64,000 nt of DNA from Pseudomonas sp. B21-015. Lineage in GTDB: Bacteria > Pseudomonadota > Gammaproteobacteria > Pseudomonadales > Pseudomonadaceae. The position numbers and the translations under genes were made by a program. Below are positions 18,538 to 28,412 of this stretch, in pieces. The DNA lies in the NCBI RefSeq assembly GCF_024749285.1, contig NZ_CP087196.1, positions 1,736,001-1,800,000 of the forward strand. Reading direction: 5' to 3'. The notes beneath the pieces were generated by a model. It worked only from the letters and a program-made list of their open reading frames with translations, ran no database searches and was not told where the DNA came from. Within the stretch, counting starts at the first letter, position 1. Each line of letters opens with the position of its first letter.

Positions 18538-18551
18538 GGCGGATATCCGCC
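18538..18551. promoter_or_regulatory. Upstream activator site 1 for dctA
   Basis: GGCGGATATCCGCC is a perfect 14-bp palindrome about 125 bp upstream of the dctA -24 element. With site 2 it forms a tandem pair with centres 41 bp apart, about four helical turns. This is the expected layout for a DctD-type sigma-54 activator. Confidence 0.65.
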
Positions 18552-18578
18552 AAATTGCAGGACGAGGTTTGGCTGATG

Positions 18579-18592
18579 GGCGGAAATCCGCC
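18579..18592. promoter_or_regulatory. Upstream activator site 2 for dctA
   Basis: GGCGGAAATCCGCC differs from site 1 by one base and lies about 85 bp upstream of the -24 element. Confidence 0.65.
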
Positions 18593-18671
18593 ACATCGAT
18601 GTAGCGGGTCAGTGACCCAAAAAAACCTGTAACCCTTGATGTCACGAGGCTGGCAGGGTTTTTTTCGAAGG

Positions 18672-18687
18672 TGGCACGGGGCTTGCG
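18672..18687 (+). promoter_or_regulatory. Sigma-54 promoter of dctA
   Basis: TGGCACGGGGCTTGCG has GG and GC exactly 12 bp apart. Control of dctA by RpoN with DctB/DctD is established in P. aeruginosa and rhizobia. The transcript would carry a leader of about 120 nt. Confidence 0.9.
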
Positions 18688-18733
18688 ATACAAGTCGCAG
18701 AGGTCTGCCATCGCGCAGCTCGACAAAACAAAT

Positions 18734-18751
18734 CCCTCCAGTGCAGGAGGG
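18734..18751 (+). other. Hairpin in the dctA leader
   Basis: CCCTCC and GGAGGG form a 6-bp GC stem with a 6-nt loop, about 70 nt before the dctA start. No T-run follows, so it is not a terminator. It may stabilise the 5' end or occlude the internal GGAGG. Confidence 0.4.
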
Positions 18752-18818
18752 TTCGCAAATGAGGTGTCAGGGGCAACAGTTGGATGTTGTTACTGAGGCA
18801 CTCTTGAGGAACTTTGCA

Positions 18819-20153
18819 ATGACGACTCGTCAGCCACTGTATAAATCCCTGTACTTCCAGGTGATCGTTGCCATCGCTATCGGCATCCTGCTCGGTCACT
18901 TCTACCCGCAGACCGGTGTAGCCCTCAAGCCGCTGGGTGACGGGTTCATCAAACTGATCAAAATGGTCATCGCACCGATCATCTTCTGTACCGTTGTCAG
19001 CGGCATCGCCGGCATGCAGAACATGAAATCGGTCGGCAAGACCGGCGGCTATGCGCTGCTGTACTTCGAAATCGTCTCCACCATTGCCTTGCTGATCGGT
19101 CTGGTCGTGGTCAACGTTGTGCAACCGGGCGCCGGCATGCACATCGACGTGACGACCCTGGACACCAGCAAAATCGCTGGCTTCATCTCGGCCGGCAAAG
19201 ACCAGAGCATCATTGCCTTTGTCCTCAATGTAATCCCGAACACCATCGTCGGCGCGTTCGCCAACGGCGACATCCTGCAAGTGCTGATGTTCTCGGTGAT
19301 CTTCGGTTTCGCCCTGCATCGCCTGGGTGCCTACGGCAAACCGGTGCTGGACTTCATCGATCGCTTCGCTCACGTGATGTTCAACATCATCAACATGATC
19401 ATGAAGCTCGCTCCAGTCGGCGCGTTCGGTGCGATGGCCTTCACCATCGGCGCCTACGGTGTCGGTTCGCTGGTGCAACTCGGTCAGCTGATGATCTGCT
19501 TCTACATCACCTGCATCGTATTCGTCGTCGTGGTGTTGGGTGCGATCTGCCGCGCACACGGCTTCAGCGTGCTGAAACTGGTTCGCTACATCCGTGAAGA
19601 ACTGCTGATCGTACTGGGCACTTCCTCGTCGGAATCGGCTCTGCCACGCATGCTGATCAAGATGGAACGCCTGGGTGCGGATAAATCGGTTGTGGGTCTG
19701 GTGATCCCGACTGGCTACTCGTTCAACCTCGACGGTACTTCGATCTACCTGACCATGGCGGCTGTGTTCATCGCTCAGGCGACTGATACCCCGATGGACC
19801 TCACTCACCAGATCACCTTGCTGCTGGTGCTGCTGTTGTCCTCCAAAGGTGCGGCGGGTGTGACCGGTAGTGGTTTCATCGTGCTGGCAGCCACCCTGTC
19901 GGCCGTGGGCACTCTGCCGGTGGCTGGCCTGGCGCTGATCCTCGGTATCGACCGCTTCATGTCCGAAGCCCGTGCGCTGACCAACCTTGTGGGTAACGCC
20001 GTGGCCACCCTCGTGGTCGCCAAGTGGGTGAAAGAGCTGGACGAAGACAAGCTGCAAGTCGAACTGGCTTCCGGCGGTCGCGGTATCTCCGACGAGCGCG
20101 AAGTAGACGACCTGGGCGTGGCTGAAGGCCCGGCCCCGGCCAGCGTCAAGTAA
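18819..20153 (+). CDS. dctA: C4-dicarboxylate/H+ or Na+ symporter DctA
   Basis: DctA imports succinate, fumarate and malate across the inner membrane. The 444-residue DAACS-family protein has several hydrophobic helices, the helical hairpin serine-rich motif around [14 protein letters not shown], and the substrate-binding [12 protein letters not shown] block. The start [15 protein letters not shown] at 18819 has a TTGAGGA site; the frame is open further upstream but overlaps the sigma-54 promoter. A strong terminator follows. Regulation is inferred from the promoter and tandem palindromes. Confidence 0.95.
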   Translation: MTTRQPLYKSLYFQVIVAIAIGILLGHFYPQTGVALKPLGDGFIKLIKMVIAPIIFCTVVSGIAGMQNMKSVGKTGGYALLYFEIVSTIALLIGLVVVNVVQPGAGMHIDVTTLDTSKIAGFISAGKDQSIIAFVLNVIPNTIVGAFANGDILQVLMFSVIFGFALHRLGAYGKPVLDFIDRFAHVMFNIINMIMKLAPVGAFGAMAFTIGAYGVGSLVQLGQLMICFYITCIVFVVVVLGAICRAHGFSVLKLVRYIREELLIVLGTSSSESALPRMLIKMERLGADKSVVGLVIPTGYSFNLDGTSIYLTMAAVFIAQATDTPMDLTHQITLLLVLLLSSKGAAGVTGSGFIVLAATLSAVGTLPVAGLALILGIDRFMSEARALTNLVGNAVATLVVAKWVKELDEDKLQVELASGGRGISDEREVDDLGVAEGPAPASVK

Positions 20154-20163
20154 GCACTCTGGC

Positions 20164-20200
20164 TGCATGAAAAAACCCGCTTCGGCGGGTTTTTTCATGC
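20164..20200 (+). terminator. Terminator of dctA
   Basis: GCATGAAAAAACCCGC-TTCG-GCGGGTTTTTTCATGC is a long perfect stem with a UUCG loop and a U-run, 11 nt after the dctA stop. Confidence 0.95.
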
Positions 20201-20299
20201 CTGCAATTTGAGCGCAACGGTCACTGCCACTGACGCATCAGGTGATTGCTGCAATGTCCTCGGCTGCCTAGGCTTGGGGAATCGCACGGGAGAACGCTT

Positions 20300-21481
20300 A
20301 TGCTCGGTCCACTGGCATCACTCAAGGTTCTGGATTTCTCGACACTGTTGCCGGGGCCGTTCGCCTCGTTGCTGCTGGCAGACATGGGCGCCGAGGTGTT
20401 GCGCATCGAATCGCCGACCCGCATGGACCTGCTGCGAGTATTGCCGCCGCACGATCAAGGCGTGTCGGCCAGCCACGCGTACCTCAATCGCAACAAGCGC
20501 AGCCTGGCCCTGGACCTCAAGCAGCCCGAGGCGCTGGAGGTGATCAAGCGATTGCTGCAGGATTACGACATCGTGCTGGAGCAGTTTCGTCCCGGCGTGA
20601 TGGACCGGCTGGGTTTGGGCTATGAAGCCTTGAAGGCGATCAACCCGAAGCTGATTTATGTGTCGATCACCGGTTATGGTCAGACCGGCCCCTACAAGGA
20701 TCGCGCCGGGCACGACATCAACTACCTGGCGTTGGCGGGCCTGGCGAGCTACACCGGCCGTGCCGACGGCGGCCCGTTGCCATTGGGCATGCAGGTGGCG
20801 GATGTCGCGGGTGGCTCGCTGCACGGGGTGATCGGCCTGCTGGCGGCGGTGATCGCGCGGCAGCAGACAGGGCAGGGGCAGCATCTGGATGTAAGCATGA
20901 CCGATTGCGCTTTCAGCCTGAATGCCATGGCCGGTGCCGGATACCTGGCCTGTGGTGTGGCGCCGGGCAGGGAAGAGCAGATGCTCAATGGTGGCAGCTT
21001 CTACGACTACTACCGTTCACGCGATGGGCGCTGGTTGTCAGTGGGCAGCCTGGAGCCGGCGTTCATGCAGCAACTTTGCACGGCGCTGGGCCGGCCGGAA
21101 TTGGCAGCTCAGGGGCTGTCACCCGAACCGGCCCGGCAACAGGTGCTCAAGGAAGCGTTGAAAGTTGAATTCGAAAAATACGACTTTGCCACGTTGTGTG
21201 AGCTGTTTGCCGGGGTCGATGCGTGCGTCGAACCGGTGTTGAGCCTGGGCGAAGCGGTGCGGCATCCGCAGTTGAAGGCACGGGAATTAGTGGTTGAAGT
21301 GCCGAGGGGCGATGGAACGACTCAGGCGCAGATGGCTTGTCCGTTGAAATTTTCGGATGGGTTGCCTGAGCCGCGGCATATCGGGGCGGGCTTGGGTGAG
21401 CATACCGATCAGGTGTTGGGGGAGTTGGGGTTTAGTGCGCAGCGCATCGAAGAGTTGCGTATGGCGAAAGTAGTGAGCTGA
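20300..21481 (+). CDS. Family III CoA-transferase (CaiB/BaiF type)
   Basis: Enzymes of this family move CoA between acyl groups through an aspartyl-CoA intermediate. The 393-residue product has the N-terminal block VLDFSTLLPGPFASLLLADMGAEV, LNRNKRSLALDLK, the SITGYGQTGPY segment, and the catalytic aspartate region GHDINYLALAGL. The start at 20300 follows a GGGAGA site. It stands alone between a dctA terminator and a REP element, so no pathway partner indicates its substrate; racemase or CoA-transferase activity are both possible. Confidence 0.82.
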   Translation: MLGPLASLKVLDFSTLLPGPFASLLLADMGAEVLRIESPTRMDLLRVLPPHDQGVSASHAYLNRNKRSLALDLKQPEALEVIKRLLQDYDIVLEQFRPGVMDRLGLGYEALKAINPKLIYVSITGYGQTGPYKDRAGHDINYLALAGLASYTGRADGGPLPLGMQVADVAGGSLHGVIGLLAAVIARQQTGQGQHLDVSMTDCAFSLNAMAGAGYLACGVAPGREEQMLNGGSFYDYYRSRDGRWLSVGSLEPAFMQQLCTALGRPELAAQGLSPEPARQQVLKEALKVEFEKYDFATLCELFAGVDACVEPVLSLGEAVRHPQLKARELVVEVPRGDGTTQAQMACPLKFSDGLPEPRHIGAGLGEHTDQVLGELGFSAQRIEELRMAKVVS

Positions 21482-21483
21482 TT

Positions 21484-21587
21484 GATCGTTCCCACGCTCC
21501 GCGTGGGAATGCCGCCATGGACGCTCCGCGTCCACTGTGACGCAGAGCGTCACGGGATGCATTCCCACGCGGAGCATGGGAACGATC
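21484..21587. repeat. REP doublet, family C
   Basis: GATCGTTCCCACGCTCCGCG ... CGCGGAGCATGGGAACGATC between the convergent CoA-transferase and sprT genes. No other terminator was seen. Confidence 0.9.
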
Positions 21588-21593
21588 ATGGGG

Positions 21594-22088
21594 TTATTCG
21601 ACCCGCATCTCGCCACTGAACACCAACGTACTGCGACAACGCCGGCACAGATACCGCCGCCCCTGTCTCACCAAACCATGACGCTGGGCCGAAAACGGGA
21701 AATCGCTGTCGGGGCACGGGCATTTGTAGATGTAGCGGGTCACGCTGCGGCGTTTGACGTCATAGGTATGGCAGCGGTTGGGCGGCAGTTCGTAGACGCC
21801 GCGCATGATCAGTTGCCACTCTTCGCCGTGAGGCTGGATGCGGTCGCCGAACAGTTGATGGGCGATCAGGTGCGCGACTTCATGCGCCACGGTCTGTTTG
21901 AGGAAGTCTTCGGTGTTTTCCCGGTACAGCTGCGGGTTGAAACGCAGCAGGTTCTCGTGCAGATGCGCGACACCGGCTTTTTGCCCGCGCAGCTTGAGGC
22001 TTACCACGGGGCGTTTGAAAGGTCGTTTGAAAAAGGATTCGGCTTGCAGGAAACAGTCTTCGACGCGGGTATTGAGTTGCTCGGGCAT
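21594..22088 (-). CDS. sprT: SprT-family zinc metalloprotease-like protein
   Basis: A cytoplasmic SprT-like protein related to the SPRTN DNA-protein crosslink protease fold. The 164-residue product has the HEVAH zinc motif in QTVAHEVAHLIAHQ, a downstream HGEEW histidine, and a C-terminal zinc ribbon with paired cysteines (CPCPDS and CRRCRS). Length is typical for bacterial SprT. The molecular role in bacteria is poorly defined; the call is based on the motif order. Confidence 0.9.
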   Translation of the reverse strand: MPEQLNTRVEDCFLQAESFFKRPFKRPVVSLKLRGQKAGVAHLHENLLRFNPQLYRENTEDFLKQTVAHEVAHLIAHQLFGDRIQPHGEEWQLIMRGVYELPPNRCHTYDVKRRSVTRYIYKCPCPDSDFPFSAQRHGLVRQGRRYLCRRCRSTLVFSGEMRVE

Positions 22089-22192
22089 GCTTGATGGATC
22101 TCCAGAGGCGTCGAGTATGCCGCAACCCTGAGGACTTGCGAATCGCCGAGGGGCCGAATGGTCGTCGCCACGCTCTATTCTTAAGCGCTAGA

Positions 22193-22212
22193 AGGCCGCC
22201 TTGCGGCGGCCT
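22193..22212 (-). terminator. Possible weak terminator after the Yip1-like gene
   Basis: AGGCCGCC-TTGC-GGCGGCCT is a perfect 8-bp stem 35 nt beyond the stop of the minus-strand membrane protein gene. It lacks a clear T-run, so its strength is doubtful. Confidence 0.4.
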
Positions 22213-22246
22213 GTATTGGCAAGTCCTGTTTTTGGCCGATGTGTTG

Positions 22247-22849
22247 CTAATTCGTATAGACCGGTCCCACGCCCAGGCCCCAGACAATCACGGTGAACGC
22301 CATGATGGCCACCAGCACCACCAGTCCGACGGCGAGTATCGAACTTGAAAACAGAAATCCCTCGTCCGACGGAATGTTCATGAAGGTCGGCAAGCCTACA
22401 TACAGCAGGTACACCGTGTAACAGACGGCCGCGGTGCCGACGATCATCCCCAGCCACAGGTGCGGATACAGCGCCGCCAGGCCGCCGACGAACAGTGGGG
22501 TCGCGGTGTACGTGGCGAACGCGACACAGCGTGCCAGGTTTGGGTTGGCGTCATAGGTGCGCGCCATCCAGTGAATGAAGGCGCCCATCACCGCGACGCC
22601 GCCGAGCATCGCCACGTACGACATGATGGTCATCCACAGCGCGCTTTCCATGGTCAGCATCACCGGCGCTCGACTACCAATGACCCAGCCGACCTGCGTG
22701 GTGCCGATAAACGCGGAGACGGCGGGGATCGCCGCCAGAATCAGGGTGTGCGTCAGGTACATGTGGCTGATGCTTTCCTCCTGGTCGCCACGGATTTCCT
22801 TCCATTCCTGGTCAGGGTGGGTGAAAAGCCCCACTACGTGATGGATCAT
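22247..22849 (-). CDS. Yip1-family inner-membrane protein
   Basis: An integral membrane protein of the Yip1 type, conserved in Pseudomonas, with no known function. The 200-residue product begins MIHHVVGLFTHPDQEW and has five hydrophobic segments (about residues 40-60, 73-98, 110-132, 136-156, 172-196). The start at 22849 is preceded by GAGGAG at 8 nt; the frame is open for nine more codons without a site. No operon partner. Confidence 0.75.
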   Translation of the reverse strand: MIHHVVGLFTHPDQEWKEIRGDQEESISHMYLTHTLILAAIPAVSAFIGTTQVGWVIGSRAPVMLTMESALWMTIMSYVAMLGGVAVMGAFIHWMARTYDANPNLARCVAFATYTATPLFVGGLAALYPHLWLGMIVGTAAVCYTVYLLYVGLPTFMNIPSDEGFLFSSSILAVGLVVLVAIMAFTVIVWGLGVGPVYTN

Positions 22850-23051
22850 GCCAGTCACTCCTCTTGTTGTTGCCATCGCCCCCCAGCGGAGCGCTTACGG
22901 GCCAAAGTGGCCAGGTAAGTACAGGTCTGAATACGTGCGCGACCTTATGTCGCAGTATAGAAAGGAGTTACTGGCAATAGTGCGAGGGCTTTAGAGCAAA
23001 TCGCGCTGTAAACAATCTTGTTAATCGCCGCCGGGTCTGTGCCGAATGAAT

Positions 23052-23085
23052 CCTGTGGCGAGGGAGCAAGCTCCCTCGCCACAGG
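23052..23085. repeat. Compact family B REP hairpin
   Basis: CCTGTGGCGAGGGAG and its perfect inverse are separated only by CAAG. It looks like a family B doublet collapsed to one 15-bp stem. It lies 94 nt before the ttcA start, close to a likely -10 element. Confidence 0.85.
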
Positions 23086-23178
23086 GGTATGCTCAAGTCA
23101 TATAAAGCGCAGGCTTCGCCCCGCCAGGGTTTTTGCGTAAAATGCCGGCCTTTCGTCACACCTCACGGATTTCGCGTC

Positions 23179-24003
23179 ATGGGCACTCTTACGGTCAACC
23201 AGAACAAACTGCAAAAGCGCCTTCGCCGCCAGGCCGGTGAGGCTGTCGCCGATTTCAACATGATTGAAGACGGCGACAAGGTCATGGTCTGCCTGTCCGG
23301 TGGCAAGGATAGCTACACCATGCTCGACGTGCTGATGCATTTGCAGAAGGTCGCCCCGATCAAGTTCGAGATCGTCGCCGTGAACATGGACCAGAAGCAA
23401 CCGGGCTTCCCTGAGCATGTGCTGCCGGCTTACCTCAAAGAACTGGGCATCGAGTACCACATCGTCGAGAAAGACACCTACTCGGTGGTCAAGGAGCTTA
23501 TTCCTGAGGGAAAAACCACCTGCTCGCTGTGCTCGCGCCTGCGTCGCGGCACCCTCTATACCTTTGCCGATGAAATCGGCGCGACCAAAATGGCCCTCGG
23601 TCACCACCGCGACGACATCGTCGAGACGTTCTTCCTGAACATGTTCTTCAACGGTTCGCTCAAGGCCATGCCGCCGAAACTGCGCGCCGACGACGGGCGC
23701 AACGTGGTGATCCGTCCGCTGGCGTACTGCAACGAAAAAGACATCCAGGCCTACTCGGACCTCAAGCAATTCCCGATCATCCCGTGCAACCTCTGCGGCT
23801 CCCAGGAAAACCTGCAACGCCAGGTGGTCAAGGAGATGTTGCAGGAGTGGGAACGCAAGACCCCGGGCCGTACCGAAAGCATTTTCCGCAGCTTGCAGAA
23901 CGTGATCCCGTCGCAACTGGCGGACCGCAACCTGTTCGACTTCACCAGCCTCAAGATCGACGAAACGGCGGCTTCGCGCTTCGTCAACGTGGTCAATCTC
24001 TGA
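23179..24003 (+). CDS. ttcA: tRNA 2-thiocytidine(32) synthetase TtcA
   Basis: TtcA thiolates cytidine 32 of certain tRNAs using ATP and an iron-sulfur cluster. The 274-residue protein has the PP-loop [10 protein letters not shown] (about residue 40), two CxxC motifs (CSLCSR and CNLCGS) that bind the cluster, and the [14 protein letters not shown] block. The start [11 protein letters not shown] at 23179 matches family length; the longer open frame upstream would translate the REP hairpin region. Confidence 0.95.
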   Translation: MGTLTVNQNKLQKRLRRQAGEAVADFNMIEDGDKVMVCLSGGKDSYTMLDVLMHLQKVAPIKFEIVAVNMDQKQPGFPEHVLPAYLKELGIEYHIVEKDTYSVVKELIPEGKTTCSLCSRLRRGTLYTFADEIGATKMALGHHRDDIVETFFLNMFFNGSLKAMPPKLRADDGRNVVIRPLAYCNEKDIQAYSDLKQFPIIPCNLCGSQENLQRQVVKEMLQEWERKTPGRTESIFRSLQNVIPSQLADRNLFDFTSLKIDETAASRFVNVVNL

Positions 24004-24012
24004 CACAAATAG

Positions 24013-24101
24013 TGTGGGAGCGAGCCTGCTCGCGATAGCGTTCTGTCAGACACATCAGTGTTGACTGATACGGCGCCATCGCGAGCAGGCTCGCTCCCAC
24101 A
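24013..24101. repeat. REP doublet, family A
   Basis: TGTGGGAGCGAGCCTGCTCG and inverse around a 40-nt centre between ttcA and the glycosylase gene. Its core is the GAGCCTGCTCG variant of family A. Confidence 0.9.
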
Positions 24102-24134
24102 GTTGGTTTTTCGCTTCATTCCTCAGGAGAGGGC

Positions 24135-24809
24135 ATGCGCGACTACAAGTGGCTGAACGAGTACTGCTTGAACCGCTTCGGTTCGGCGGCTGAACTGGAA
24201 GCCCATCTGCCCGTCCCCAAGACCCCGGCGCAATTGCGCAAGATCAGCGACGACCGCTACCTCTCGACCATGGCGTTGCGGGTATTCCGCGCCGGGCTCA
24301 AGCACAGCCTGGTGGATGCCAAGTGGCCGGCGTTCGAAGAAGTGTTCTTCAAATTCGACCCGGAAAAAGTCGTGTTGATGAGCGCCGAACATCTGGAGCG
24401 CTTGATGCAGGACGCGCGGATCATCCGCCACCTGGGCAAGCTCAAGAGCGTGCCGCGCAATGCGCAGTTCATTCTGGATGTCGCCCATGAGAAAGGCAGT
24501 TTTGGTGCCTTGATCGCCGAGTGGCCGGTGACCGATATCGTCGGTTTATGGACCTACCTGAAAAAACACGGCCATCAATTGGGCGGTTTGTCGGCGCCGC
24601 GATTCTTGCGAATGGTCGGCAAGGACACCTTCGTGCCGAGCTACGACGTGGTCGCGGCGCTGAGTGCGCAGCAGATCGTCGACAAGGTGCCGAGCAGTTT
24701 GCGGGATCTGGCCACAGTGCAGAATACGTTCAACCAGTGGCATGAAGAGAGCGGTGGACGGCCGATGAGCCAGATTTCGATGATGCTGGCGTATACCGTC
24801 AATCATTAA
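24135..24809 (+). CDS. DNA-3-methyladenine glycosylase I family protein
   Basis: Predicted base-excision repair glycosylase related to Tag. The 224-residue product has the family pattern YLSTMALRVFRAGLKHSLVDAKWPAFEEVF near residues 40-70 and the helix-hairpin-like region PRFLRMVGKDTFVPSYDVV. A CAGGAGAG site precedes the ATG. It differs from classical Tag, which has zinc-binding cysteine and histidine residues not evident here, so substrate range is uncertain. Confidence 0.8.
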   Translation: MRDYKWLNEYCLNRFGSAAELEAHLPVPKTPAQLRKISDDRYLSTMALRVFRAGLKHSLVDAKWPAFEEVFFKFDPEKVVLMSAEHLERLMQDARIIRHLGKLKSVPRNAQFILDVAHEKGSFGALIAEWPVTDIVGLWTYLKKHGHQLGGLSAPRFLRMVGKDTFVPSYDVVAALSAQQIVDKVPSSLRDLATVQNTFNQWHEESGGRPMSQISMMLAYTVNH

Positions 24810-24824
24810 GACCGAGTCGCCCGC

Positions 24825-24900
24825 ATCGCGAGCAGGCTCGCTCCCACATTGGATTGGTGTCGTTCACAAATCCCCTGTGGGAGCGAGCCTGCTCGCGATA
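24825..24900. repeat. REP doublet, family A
   Basis: ATCGCGAGCAGGCTCGCTCC and inverse GGGAGCGAGCCTGCTCGCGAT with a short 30-nt centre, between convergent genes. Confidence 0.9.
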
Positions 24901-24908
24901 GCGGTGTG

Positions 24909-26373
<1,465 letters not shown>

Positions 26374-26396
26374 CTATTTTTGACAAGGATCGAGAC

Positions 26397-26864
26397 ATGA
26401 CAAGGCGACTGGCAGCGGCATTGGCGATCTTGGGGGCGTTATTGCTGGGGGGCTGCGGCAACGACTATGGGACCGACCAGAACGGTCACAAAATCGCCGC
26501 CGAACGTCTGGATAAACAATGGCTGGTGCTCAATTACTGGGCTGAATGGTGCGGCCCGTGCCGTACCGAAATCCCGGAGCTGAACGTGCTGGCCGAGCAG
26601 CTCAAGGGCAAGAAGATCGGTGTGTTCGGGGTCAACTTCGACAATGTGCAGGGCGAAGAGTTGAAAAGCGCCAGTGAGAAACTGGGGATCAAGTTCACTG
26701 TATTGGCCCAGGACCCGGCCGACCTTTTCGAATTGCCGCGCAGTGAAGCGCTGCCGGTGACTTACATCATCGATGACAAGGGCAAGGTGCGGGAACAGTT
26801 GATGGGCGAGCAGACGGCGGCGGGGGTGATGGCGAAGCTTGAGGCGTTGCAGGCGACCAACTGA
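26397..26864 (+). CDS. TlpA/thioredoxin-like lipoprotein
   Basis: A periplasm-facing thiol-disulfide protein. The 155-residue product has a lipoprotein signal with lipobox LLGGC (C20), then a thioredoxin fold with the CGPC active site in WAEWCGPCRTEIPEL and the cis-proline segment ALPVTYIID. An AAGGAT site precedes the ATG at 26397. The role may be cytochrome maturation or protection of exported thiols; no partner genes indicate which. Confidence 0.88.
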   Translation: MTRRLAAALAILGALLLGGCGNDYGTDQNGHKIAAERLDKQWLVLNYWAEWCGPCRTEIPELNVLAEQLKGKKIGVFGVNFDNVQGEELKSASEKLGIKFTVLAQDPADLFELPRSEALPVTYIIDDKGKVREQLMGEQTAAGVMAKLEALQATN

Positions 26865-26877
26865 TCGAGCACCGACC

Positions 26878-27009
26878 TGTGGCGAGGGAGCTTGCTCCCG
26901 CTGGGCTGCGAAGCAGCCCTAAAACACGTTACCTCGGTTCTTCAGACAGACCGTATGGACCGGTTTACGACTGCTACGCAGCCGAGCGGGAGCAAGCTCC
27001 CTCGCCACA
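26878..27009. repeat. REP doublet, family B
   Basis: TGTGGCGAGGGAGCTTGCTC and inverse with inner GGGCTGCGAAGCAGCCC arms, between convergent genes. Confidence 0.9.
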
Positions 27010-27038
27010 GTCATTCACTTGGCTACAACCGAGAGTAA

Positions 27039-27443
27039 TCAACCCTCTTCAAGCCACCAACGCAACGGCTTGCCTTCTGCTGGCCAAAAGCGCATCTGAT
27101 CGATCGGCGAGACGTCCCAGCGCTGGACGTTTTCCAACACCTGCAGGAAGCGTTTTTCCTGCTCCATCAGCGCCGGCGCACAGAGTTTACGGGTGCTGCC
27201 GATCTTGCCGAAGCTCAGCTTTTCGCCTTCCAGGGAATACGGCGCGAACCAGTGGTTGCAGCCACCATTGCCATAAGCCCGACCGTCTTCATCGAGGGTG
27301 ATGGTCAGGTGGCTGTAGTCCATCAGCGGACGTTCGCCGATCCATTCCAGAATGTAACTGCGGTTCTGTTGCAACTTTACCGGCTCGGCGGCGCAGCCCA
27401 GCAGGCTGGCACCGACCATCGTGGTCAGAGCAAGGCGTTTCAT
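27039..27443 (-). CDS. META-domain (HslJ-like) lipoprotein
   Basis: A small envelope protein. The 134-residue product begins MKRLALTTMVGASLLGC with a lipobox cysteine at about residue 17, followed by a META domain with GNGGCNHWFAPYSLEG and the KLCAPALMEQEKRFLQVL segment. META proteins include HslJ, linked to heat shock and novobiocin resistance in E. coli. Its ATG overlaps the stop of the upstream gene (TGATG), so the two are coupled. Confidence 0.8.
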   Translation of the reverse strand: MKRLALTTMVGASLLGCAAEPVKLQQNRSYILEWIGERPLMDYSHLTITLDEDGRAYGNGGCNHWFAPYSLEGEKLSFGKIGSTRKLCAPALMEQEKRFLQVLENVQRWDVSPIDQMRFWPAEGKPLRWWLEEG

Positions 27444-27877
27444 CACGCAGGCTCCTGGCATTTCGGGCACAGGTGCTTCTCGGAGGCAGTGGTCCAGCCC
27501 AATTCGGCAATTCGCGCGGTGGCAGCCGGTTTTTCGGCCTTGTTGCCCAGCTTGGCGTCGACCGCGAACTCAAAGCTCAGTTCTTTGGCGCAGCTGTCGC
27601 AGTTGACTTGCCAGGTGTGAATCGCCAATTCGCCGAACACCGGACCACTGGCCACCGCGACCCATTGGCCGGGCGGGTTGATCAGGTGGCGAACCGTTTC
27701 GACGGTCAGGCGCATGGACAAGTCCTTGCTGCCTTTGAGGGTCACTACCAGCACGTCGTTATTACGAATCGAGCCGCCGTTGCCGGTGACTTGATAACGC
27801 CCCGGCACGAGGGCGCGGCATTCGGTGAGGGTGTGTTGCGGGTTCATCAGGCTGTAGCGGAAATCGTGTTCGACCAT
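27443..27877 (-). CDS. Hypothetical protein with C-terminal zinc-ribbon cysteines
   Basis: I do not recognise a named family. The 144-residue product from MVEHDFRYSLMNP has a central beta-rich region and two CxxC motifs, NCDSCAKE and LCPKCQE, near residues 103 and 138, which could bind zinc. It has no signal peptide, although its coupled downstream gene encodes a lipoprotein. A TTTGGAGGACCC site precedes the ATG. Confidence 0.65.
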   Translation of the reverse strand: MVEHDFRYSLMNPQHTLTECRALVPGRYQVTGNGGSIRNNDVLVVTLKGSKDLSMRLTVETVRHLINPPGQWVAVASGPVFGELAIHTWQVNCDSCAKELSFEFAVDAKLGNKAEKPAATARIAELGWTTASEKHLCPKCQEPA

Positions 27878-28011
27878 GGGTCCTCCAAATATGCGCGATA
27901 TGCTAGCACGGGCTTGAACGCAGCATAGCGCGGGCATGTGACCTTCGATCTGGTTCAAATGACTCGCCAACTCATGGCACACTGCCGCTTTTGCATCTCT
28001 AAGGAATGGAA

Positions 28012-28407
28012 ATGGCCTTAATCGAATGTTATGAATGCAAGCAGCGCATCAGCTCCACGGCGCCTGCTTGCATTCATTGCGGTGCACCTGCGGCAACGGT
28101 GCAAGCGGCCACTTCGACGGCAGCGCCTGTGGAAGCACCGCTTTCTTTCGGGCATTTACCGAGCAATGAGAGTGTGCCTCGGGTAACCCCGGCCGCGTTC
28201 GGGCGTAAACGAAAGACCGAAGTTCAGGCCGAGGTTCCGGCACCGGTGCTCAATGGGCCGCGTCCCGTGGAACTCTGGCTGAAACTCATGATTTTCTTTC
28301 TGCCGCCGTTTTTTGTCTGGTTCCTGCTGCGTCGCGGACATTCCCTTGGGCAGCGCTTGATCGGCTTCGGCTGGTTGGCGCTGATGATTATTTTGTCCAA
28401 GGCCTGA
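28012..28407 (+). CDS. Zinc-ribbon membrane protein, function unknown
   Basis: The 131-residue product has an N-terminal double-CxxC zinc ribbon (CYECKQRIS and ACIHCGAPA), a Pro/Ala-rich linker, and hydrophobic helices at about residues 88-105 and 112-129. Two ATGs lie 6 nt apart; AAGGA is flush with the first and well spaced for the second, so 28012 is chosen. It is divergent from the zinc-ribbon gene at 27877. A regulator or assembly-factor role is possible but not shown. Confidence 0.65.
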   Translation: MALIECYECKQRISSTAPACIHCGAPAATVQAATSTAAPVEAPLSFGHLPSNESVPRVTPAAFGRKRKTEVQAEVPAPVLNGPRPVELWLKLMIFFLPPFFVWFLLRRGHSLGQRLIGFGWLALMIILSKA

Positions 28408-28412
28408 GCCGA

